Assembly (NCBI GenBank): GCA_905372785.1
Contig: CAJPQG010000004.1
Location: 1-64,000 of the forward strand
DNA length: 64,000 nucleotides
Reading direction: 5' to 3'
Origin: Candidatus Saccharimonadota bacterium
GTDB taxonomy: Bacteria; Patescibacteriota; Saccharimonadia; Saccharimonadales; Saccharimonadaceae
Each line of letters starts with the position of its first letter. The first letter of the stretch is position 1. This document shows, in pieces, positions 58,506-64,000 of this stretch. Under the pieces are notes generated by a model, which saw only the letters and a list, made by a program, of their open reading frames with translations, was not told the origin of the DNA and made no database searches. The position numbers were made by a program, and so were the translations under genes.

Positions 58506-59042
58506 ATGGCAAAGCAGAAGAAACAAACGACTTCAGGTGGCCGAGCACCGCGACCGCTATTAATGGCCGCTATTGGCGTGCTAGCCGGTATTTTCTCTGG
58601 GATTGTTAAGTTTGGGTGGGAGGTGCCATTTCCCCCGCGCACGCCAGAGCGTAATATGACAAATCCGCCACAGGCGCTACTTGAACTGTTTGGTCTTCCG
58701 CCCGACGTAACGCATCAAACATACAGCTGGCTTGGTAATGATTTGCCGTGGATGAGCTTTATGATTCACTTTGCTTTTGCTATTTTCTTTGGCGTGCTGT
58801 ACTGCATTATTGCGGAGTATTGGCCAAAAATTACACTATGGCAGGGAATGGCTTTTGGTATTGGTGTTGATATCGCTCTGCACGTCATCATTATGCCACT
58901 GATGGGCATTGTGCCTGCGCCGTGGCTGCAGCCTTCGGGCGAGCTTATTTCTGAGCTGTTTGGTCATATGATTTGGCTATGGTCTATTGAGCTGGTACGT
59001 CATGATCTACGTAGCCGCGCCTTGCCGCGTGCTAAGTCGTAA
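58506..59042 (+). CDS. YagU family membrane protein (DUF1440)
   Basis: A 178-aa membrane protein with about four helices. The GVLAGIFSGIVKFGWEVPFPPRTPERN and PPQALLELFG segments and the later HMIWLWSIELVR end match the YagU/DUF1440 family. In E. coli YagU is linked to acid tolerance; its action here is unknown. Promoter TACAAT lies near 58460 and AAAGGAG precedes the ATG by about 10 bases. Confidence 0.8.
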   Translation: MAKQKKQTTSGGRAPRPLLMAAIGVLAGIFSGIVKFGWEVPFPPRTPERNMTNPPQALLELFGLPPDVTHQTYSWLGNDLPWMSFMIHFAFAIFFGVLYCIIAEYWPKITLWQGMAFGIGVDIALHVIIMPLMGIVPAPWLQPSGELISELFGHMIWLWSIELVRHDLRSRALPRAKS

Positions 59043-59054
59043 GTACGCGCTTGC

Positions 59055-59083
59055 TTTACAAGGTGCTTATGCATCCGTATAAT
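59055..59083 (+). promoter_or_regulatory. Strong leaderless promoter
   Basis: TTTACA at 59055-59060, 17-bp spacer, perfect TATAAT at 59078-59083, then seven bases to the ATG at 59091. This is the clearest leaderless arrangement in the window. Confidence 0.75.
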
Positions 59084-59090
59084 AGGCGGT

Positions 59091-59753
59091 ATGAAGCATA
59101 ACATACACACACACGAATCTGGTGCGGTGAATGGCTGGGTGGTCACGGCAATTGCCTTTATTTTCTTGTTTCTTGCAGCTGCCGGCTTAGCAGTTTGGGC
59201 ACTAATGGAATATGGAGGCCTAAAGAGCACGTTTGATAATCAGGTTAACCTCAAGTCAGCCGAGGCTGCCAAGAAACAATCTGATGAAGATGAAAAGAAA
59301 TTTGCCGAGCGTGAAAAGCAGCCGTATACACAATTCGCCAGTCCTGATGAGTTCGGTCGGGTGACATTCCGTTATCCAAAGACCTGGAGTGTGTATGAGG
59401 ATGACACTGGTAAAAATGGCCGTTCAGATTATAAGGCCTATCTCAACCCTGGTGTCGTGCCTCCGGTAAATGGAAATAATCGGTATGCTGTGCGTGTAGA
59501 GGTGCTTAACCAAAACATCGACCAAATTACCAAGCAGTACCAGGCATTGGTGGAGAAGGGCACACTAAAGGTTACGAATAAGGAAGTAAATGGTAATGCA
59601 GCTTTGCAGTATGAAGGTGCGTTCACTGATAAGTTGCGCGGTTTGGTGACCCTGATGAAGGTGCGAGATAAAACCATTCGTATTAGTACCGATGCTGAAT
59701 CATTCAAGCCGGACTACGACGAGATCATTAAGACGGTTCAGTTCAACACTTAG
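59091..59753 (+). CDS. Membrane-anchored extracytoplasmic protein (PsbP-like region)
   Basis: A 220-aa protein with one N-terminal helix (residues 15-40), a charged spacer rich in Lys, Asp and Glu, then a domain beginning VTFRYPKTWSVYEDD. That start and the final IRISTDAESFKPDYDEIIKTVQF are like PsbP/MOG1-type folds found in bacterial lipoproteins. No lipobox Cys is present. Function unknown. Leaderless transcript predicted. Confidence 0.65.
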   Translation: MKHNIHTHESGAVNGWVVTAIAFIFLFLAAAGLAVWALMEYGGLKSTFDNQVNLKSAEAAKKQSDEDEKKFAEREKQPYTQFASPDEFGRVTFRYPKTWSVYEDDTGKNGRSDYKAYLNPGVVPPVNGNNRYAVRVEVLNQNIDQITKQYQALVEKGTLKVTNKEVNGNAALQYEGAFTDKLRGLVTLMKVRDKTIRISTDAESFKPDYDEIIKTVQFNT

Positions 59754-59804
59754 AACAAGCCGCACTACTACAAAAAATCCTGTCGATTTGTTACACTAGG
59801 GGTA

Positions 59805-60431
59805 ATGAATCGGGAGGATTTTTTACTTCAGCTGAATGAGGTGGCAGCTGATTTGCAGCAGCCATTAAGTATTATTCGGCAGCTATCGCTCGCTACCAAG
59901 CAGAACACTGACACTGCAACGCAAGAGCATCAGCAAAAAATTCAGCTTACTGCTGAATACGCAATGCGGCTGGCTGCTAATTTAGCGCTCATGCGGAGCA
60001 ATATGGAGCAGCTATTTCCGCTAGAGACGGTCAATATTCAGCAAGTGTGCCAAGCTAGTGTAGAATTAGTGCACCCGTATGCCCGGCAACGGGGCGCCAC
60101 GGTGCATATTCGGCGCAAGCGGCCTGTACCGCTGGTGGTGGCAAATCGTGATTTACTGCAGCGGCTAATGGCCTCGCTGATTGATACGCAAATTGCTGGC
60201 GGGGCACAGCAGGTTTTTTTGGAGCTACACCAGCGTGGCGGCCAAGGCGTGCAGGTGTCAGTGCGGAGTAATGTAATATACACAACGCTGTATGGTGGCG
60301 CTGGTAACCTAGTGGCTCGTGAGTTTTGTGGGGCGATGCAGCTTTCTTTGCGCCAAGTGCGGCATCGCACTGGCGAACGTAGCACACTGATTGAGGCGCC
60401 CGTGTCTCAGCAGCTACCTCTAGTAGGGTAG
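59805..60431 (+). CDS. Degenerate histidine-kinase-like protein
   Basis: A 208-aa protein laid out like a HisKA-HATPase pair. The helix VAADLQQPLSIIRQL matches the H-box region (SHELRTPL) but the phospho-acceptor His is replaced by Ala. The N-box-like MASLIDTQIAGGA lacks the key Asn, no DxGxG loop is seen, and only the G2-like GGAGNLVAREFCGAM remains. It is therefore probably inactive as a kinase. A TACACT box seven bases before the ATG predicts a leaderless mRNA. A receiver-like gene follows. Confidence 0.65.
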   Translation: MNREDFLLQLNEVAADLQQPLSIIRQLSLATKQNTDTATQEHQQKIQLTAEYAMRLAANLALMRSNMEQLFPLETVNIQQVCQASVELVHPYARQRGATVHIRRKRPVPLVVANRDLLQRLMASLIDTQIAGGAQQVFLELHQRGGQGVQVSVRSNVIYTTLYGGAGNLVAREFCGAMQLSLRQVRHRTGERSTLIEAPVSQQLPLVG

Positions 60432-60438
60432 GGGGTAC

Positions 60439-60924
60439 ATGATGCGTTACGCGTTACTCATTGATGAAGATAATTGGCGAGCTGAAGCAATCGCTAGTGG
60501 ATTAAAATCACACCTAGAGGCTGCAGAAATCATTGTCGTTAGCACACCAGTTCAGGCAATGACCTATGTCGATGACCACGAGCAATTGCCAAGTGTTATT
60601 GTGGCAAAAGCAACATTTAACCGAAGCACGACCATCATCAACTTACTGAATGAGCTGCAGTCGTATATCGATACTGCCGCAATACCGGTGGTGCTATATA
60701 TGCAGCAGCCACAGCAACTGCCGACGGAGATTCGGCCGTTTTACCATATTACCGAGGTATTTGATGAGCAGACAATGACACCGCAGCAGCTCGCACGCGC
60801 TGCGACATTGGCTCAGCAGCAGGCCACGCAGTGGTTGGCGCAGTCGCCATACGGGCGAGTGGGTAACATTCAGGATAGCGGCAAAACACATGTGGAAGAA
60901 GCTGCAGGGGCCGACCATGAGTAG
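60439..60924 (+). CDS. Degenerate response-regulator receiver-like protein
   Basis: A 161-aa protein with the strand/helix order of a receiver domain: YALLIDEDN at the N terminus keeps the acidic pair, but the phospho-acceptor Asp site, in PSVIVAKATFN, reads Lys. The Thr/Ser and Lys switch residues are not recognisable. No DNA-binding output domain follows. It comes seven bases after the kinase-like gene and overlaps recO by eight bases. The pair may act by binding only. Confidence 0.6.
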   Translation: MMRYALLIDEDNWRAEAIASGLKSHLEAAEIIVVSTPVQAMTYVDDHEQLPSVIVAKATFNRSTTIINLLNELQSYIDTAAIPVVLYMQQPQQLPTEIRPFYHITEVFDEQTMTPQQLARAATLAQQQATQWLAQSPYGRVGNIQDSGKTHVEEAAGADHE

Positions 60925-61612
60925 TTCTTCCAAGCAGCCGACGACTGAGCGCCTGCAGGCGATCGTGTTGAGGCGGACTAATTATGGCGAGGCAGACCGA
61001 ATTCTACAGCTAATGACTAATCAAGGTGGCCGGGCGGTTATGGCGCGGGGCGTGCGCCGAGAGAAGTCGCGGCTTGCTGGCGGGGTGGAGCTACTAAGCG
61101 TTAGCGATGTTGTTTTACATAAGGGGCGCGGTAAATTAGCAGTGCTAACCAGCGCTCGTTTGCAGGTGTTTTTTGAACACATTTTGGCCGATTATGAGCG
61201 ATTGCAGCTGGCCTATGACATGCTGGCTCGCATGGCCCGTGTGGCAGAATATGCGAGCAGTGGCGAGTGGTACACGGTGCTGCATCAGGCATTAGAGGAG
61301 CTTGATGACCCGGCCAATGATGCCCGGCTTGCGGAGGCTTGGTTTTTATTGCACCTGAGTGAGCTAGCTGGTCATCAAATAAATTTGACTACCGACGAGA
61401 CCGGAAGTGTGTTGCGTCAAGATGCGCAGTATCGTTACGACCCCTACCAACAATCACTTGTGCTGCAGCCGCATGGTACAATCGGGGCAGATCATATTAA
61501 ACTACTGCGCCTCATGCGTGATCAGCCGCTGCTGGTGCTCAAACAGGTTGGTGGCGTAGCTGCTTTGCTAGATGAATGTTTGGCCGTTGCGCGGCATCAC
61601 ATGGAGTCTTAA
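60917..61612 (+). CDS. recO: DNA repair protein RecO
   Basis: RecO anneals DNA and helps load RecA with RecR. The N-terminal OB fold is visible in LQAIVLRRTNYGEADRILQLMTNQGG and RGVRREKSRLAGGVELL, followed by a helical domain. No zinc-finger cysteines are present. Length 231 aa. The ATG at 60917 (MSSSSKQ) is used because it lies at the upstream stop; the open frame extends another 27 bases 5'. Confidence 0.9.
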   Translation: MSSSSKQPTTERLQAIVLRRTNYGEADRILQLMTNQGGRAVMARGVRREKSRLAGGVELLSVSDVVLHKGRGKLAVLTSARLQVFFEHILADYERLQLAYDMLARMARVAEYASSGEWYTVLHQALEELDDPANDARLAEAWFLLHLSELAGHQINLTTDETGSVLRQDAQYRYDPYQQSLVLQPHGTIGADHIKLLRLMRDQPLLVLKQVGGVAALLDECLAVARHHMES

Positions 61613-61713
61613 GACACCTTAGCGCATTGATTGCTGCAATAGATGGTATAATAGGGCGTAGTATAATGGATTAACGAATAAACTGCCGCGCTACCTACTA
61701 GCACGGAGAAAGG

Positions 61714-63084
61714 ATGCCTGCACGCGTGAGTAAAGCAAACAGTAATGTAACTATGGAAGATATTATTAGTCTCTGTAAGCGTCGAGGCTTTATTTACCAG
61801 GGGTCGGACGTGTACGGCGGCCTGAGTGGCACGTGGGATTATGGCCCGCTGGGCGTGGCGCTTAAGCGCAATATTATGCAGCTGTGGTGGCAGCATTTTG
61901 TGGATGGGCGCGACGATATGTACGGCGTCGATGCGGCTATCATCATGAACCCGAAGGTGTGGCAGGCCAGTGGGCATGTCGATACCTTTGTGGATCCGCT
62001 GTGTGAGGATACGGTCAACCACCGCCGCTACCGCACCGACCACATCCTAAAGGATAACGGCGTCGACCCAGAGGGTATGACCATGCAGCAAATGGATGAA
62101 GCCATTAAAAAGCATGATGTCAAAAGCCCGGACGGTAACCCGCTCAGCAAATCCCGCACCTTTAATATGATGTTCAAAACCCACGTGGGCGCGACGGAGA
62201 GCGAGGATAGTATTAGCTACCTGCGCCCGGAAACCGCCCAGGGGATTTTTACCAATTACAAAAACGTGGTGGATGCTTTTTATCCTAATCTACCATTTGG
62301 TATTGCCCAAGCTGGTAAGGCCTTCCGCAACGAAATCGCGCCGCGCGACTTTGTGTTCCGGGCCCGCGAGTTCGAGCAGATGGAGATTGAATACTTTGTG
62401 CACCCAGATGAGTGGGAAGCAGCCTTTGATGAGCTGCTGGCCAGCACGCACGAGTTCCTGGCTAAGCTGGGCCTTGCCAAGGAGCACATCCACGAGCTCG
62501 ATGTACCGGCCGAGGATCGAGCCCACTATAGCAAGAAGACGATCGATATTGAATACGACTTTGCAATTGGCCGCGAGGAGCTGATGGGCATTGCCTACCG
62601 CACCAACTTTGACCTGATGAATATCCAAAATGCCAGCGGCAAAAGCATGGAATACCGCATGAAGGGCACGAACGAAAAGGTTGTGCCTCATGTGATTGAA
62701 CCAAGCTTTGGTGTGGAGCGCGCCCTAATGGCAGTGTTGACTGAAGCGTTGACGACCGATGAAGTCGGTGGTACAGAGCGCACCTATCTGAAGCTGCCGG
62801 TGCACCTGGCGCCGATTAAATTTGCCGTTTCGCCACTGCTCAAGAATAAGCCCCAGCTGGTAGAAAAGGCCCGCGAGGTCTACCGCCAGCTGAAGGCCAA
62901 ATACGGTGCCGTGATGTGGGACGACAACGGCAACATCGGCAAACGCTACCGCCGCCAGGATGAAATCGGCACACCGTACTGCGTAGTTATCGACTTCCAA
63001 ACGCTGGAGGACGGCACGGTGACTGTGCGTGACCGCGACAGCGCTGAGCAAAAGCGCGTACAGGTCGCTGACCTCGTGGGTTAG
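61714..63084 (+). CDS. glyS: Glycyl-tRNA synthetase, alpha2 (class IIa) type
   Basis: Single-chain GlyRS of the dimeric type. FIYQGSDVYGGLSGTWDYGPLGVALK is the N-terminal family block, motif 2 is FRNEIAPRDFVFRAREFEQMEIEYF, motif 3 lies in HVIEPSFGVERAL, and a C-terminal anticodon-binding domain follows (APIKFAVSPLL). Length is 456 aa. Two TATAAT boxes lie near 61647 and 61662, leaving a leader of about 45 nt, and GGAGAAAGG precedes the ATG. Confidence 0.95.
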   Translation: MPARVSKANSNVTMEDIISLCKRRGFIYQGSDVYGGLSGTWDYGPLGVALKRNIMQLWWQHFVDGRDDMYGVDAAIIMNPKVWQASGHVDTFVDPLCEDTVNHRRYRTDHILKDNGVDPEGMTMQQMDEAIKKHDVKSPDGNPLSKSRTFNMMFKTHVGATESEDSISYLRPETAQGIFTNYKNVVDAFYPNLPFGIAQAGKAFRNEIAPRDFVFRAREFEQMEIEYFVHPDEWEAAFDELLASTHEFLAKLGLAKEHIHELDVPAEDRAHYSKKTIDIEYDFAIGREELMGIAYRTNFDLMNIQNASGKSMEYRMKGTNEKVVPHVIEPSFGVERALMAVLTEALTTDEVGGTERTYLKLPVHLAPIKFAVSPLLKNKPQLVEKAREVYRQLKAKYGAVMWDDNGNIGKRYRRQDEIGTPYCVVIDFQTLEDGTVTVRDRDSAEQKRVQVADLVG

Positions 63085-63182
63085 CTTTGGCTGCGGCACG
63101 TGAAGTGGGTGGGCGCTAGCTCGGTGCTCACCCCAGGCAGGCTATTGCAATTACTGCTCGTTTATGGTATATACTAGGTACT

Positions 63183-64000
63183 ATGACGGACAACAAGGAG
63201 CAACATGCGGCTGATCGCATCGGTGATCAGCCTGCAGCAGTTTGGGGTATTATTGAGCAATATCAGTGCCAAGCCCCAGAAGAAGAACGTAAAGACTTTA
63301 GACAGCACGCTGAGCGGGTAGCACAGCTTGTTGATTCATTTGCTGGTGGTATGGTGCCAGAGCAGGCAATTATTGCAGCAGCGATGCACGATTTAGCGGA
63401 CCGCGTGCACCCCTATGGGCGCAAATATGCCGCAGAAAATCGTATGGCACAAGTGGCGCTTATGGATATTTTGACTGGTCCAACGACAAATAGTACCGCT
63501 GATGTGTATTACACGACGACGCTACTGAGCGACATGGTAGCGCTGGAGTCTAAAATGGATGAAGTACGCGCGCGTATGTCGTGGAAACAAGTGCAGCAGG
63601 GTGATACTACACCAGGGCTGGTATCGGCTTTGATGTATGATCGACCAGGTGCGTTGCCCCCAGAAGTGTGGGAGCAGGTAGCGCCGGAGATTAATTTGCA
63701 AGATAAGTTAGAGTTTATAGAGCAGACCAATGTGGAAGCGGTGCTGATTAAATCTTGTGAGATGATTGATAATTTGCAGCATCCTGGCTGGCGTAGTGGT
63801 TCTAGCTTATTGCGCGATACTGTAGAGGTGGAGTCATACCTGGGGCCGCTCGTGGAGATTATGGGTTTTGAAGGCCTGGCTGCTGCGATGCGCAGTGAGG
63901 CGATCATTACGCGCTTTAAAGCTACCGGCAAAGAGCAGGTGATTGGAGCTGCCCGTGAGCAGATTGATCAGATCCGTGAGGCTGGCGTTGAGGCAGCAGT
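63183..64000 (+). CDS. RelA/SpoT-like HD-domain protein (partial, runs off the window)
   Basis: An ATG at 63183 opens a frame that continues to the window end (272 codons seen). An HD motif sits in AAAMHDLADRVH, and later EMIDNLQHPGW...VESYLGPLVEIMGFEGLAAAM resembles the LADRLHNM...YAPLAHRLGI region of SpoT-type (p)ppGpp hydrolases. TATACT at 63170-63175 with seven bases to the ATG predicts a leaderless mRNA. Synthetase and output domains cannot be judged because the gene is cut. Confidence 0.65.
   Translation, partial: MTDNKEQHAADRIGDQPAAVWGIIEQYQCQAPEEERKDFRQHAERVAQLVDSFAGGMVPEQAIIAAAMHDLADRVHPYGRKYAAENRMAQVALMDILTGPTTNSTADVYYTTTLLSDMVALESKMDEVRARMSWKQVQQGDTTPGLVSALMYDRPGALPPEVWEQVAPEINLQDKLEFIEQTNVEAVLIKSCEMIDNLQHPGWRSGSSLLRDTVEVESYLGPLVEIMGFEGLAAAMRSEAIITRFKATGKEQVIGAAREQIDQIREAGVEAA

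Overview
The window reads as a contiguous piece of a small, compact bacterial genome. The best fit by inference is Candidatus Saccharibacteria (TM7, Patescibacteria/CPR). The evidence is a monoderm-like envelope set (LytR-CpsA-Psr protein, an LAxTG-tailed surface protein, UppP, MurD, FtsEX with a CHAP hydrolase), tight ATGA-type gene overlaps, and mid GC content. RF1 (PAT tripeptide) and RF2 (SPF tripeptide) are both present, so UGA is a stop and the recoded Gracilibacteria/Absconditabacteria are excluded. The assignment is not proven because no rRNA lies in the window.

Layout. 0-9.3 kb: recJ, rpsU-yqeY-adk-map, ftsA-ftsZ-nrdR, a thioredoxin-fold protein with VKOR, tag, and a LiaF-like membrane protein. 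9.3-13.6 kb: a T-box riboswitch controlling a kinase-fold protein and ileS. 13.7-23.7 kb: galU, a sortase-type surface protein, rplU, parAB, lepB, an LCP protein, a polytopic membrane protein, prfA-prmC and rpmE2. 23.7-33 kb: rpsB-tsf-frr-rseP-CPBP, greA-lysS-uppP and a MacB-type ABC exporter. 33-45.2 kb: serS, secA, an M16 peptidase, murD, prfB-ftsE-ftsX, a CHAP endopeptidase and an S41 protease. 55.5-64 kb: a UPF0104 membrane protein, xseA-xseB, a methyltransferase, a YagU-like protein, a degenerate kinase/receiver pair, recO, glyS and a partial RelA/SpoT-like HD protein.

The unusual part is 45.2-55.4 kb. Here genes stop forming operons. About ten short unrecognised genes each have their own promoter and, in most cases, a structured 5' leader and strong terminator. 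The leaders and 3' UTRs fall into repeated families (called A, B, C and D here) that are better conserved than the proteins. Leader A has a hairpin whose two arms differ between copies while staying complementary. Leader and 3' UTR B sit on two proteins with no visible similarity. A B-A pair of cassettes occurs twice, flanking the housekeeping genes rpmA and a TRM11-like methyltransferase. One A promoter carries a C9 run in its spacer and one B promoter a TA-rich spacer, both candidates for phase variation. I see no transposase, integrase, CRISPR or restriction gene here.

A second window-wide pattern is leaderless or near-leaderless transcription. At many genes the ATG lies only 6-10 nt downstream of a good -10 box (ftsA, the LiaF-like gene, galU, serS, prfA, rpsU, rpmE2 and others), so the mRNA should begin at or within a few bases of the start codon. 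No stretch over 300 bases lacks a gene except 9328-9655, which holds the T-box.
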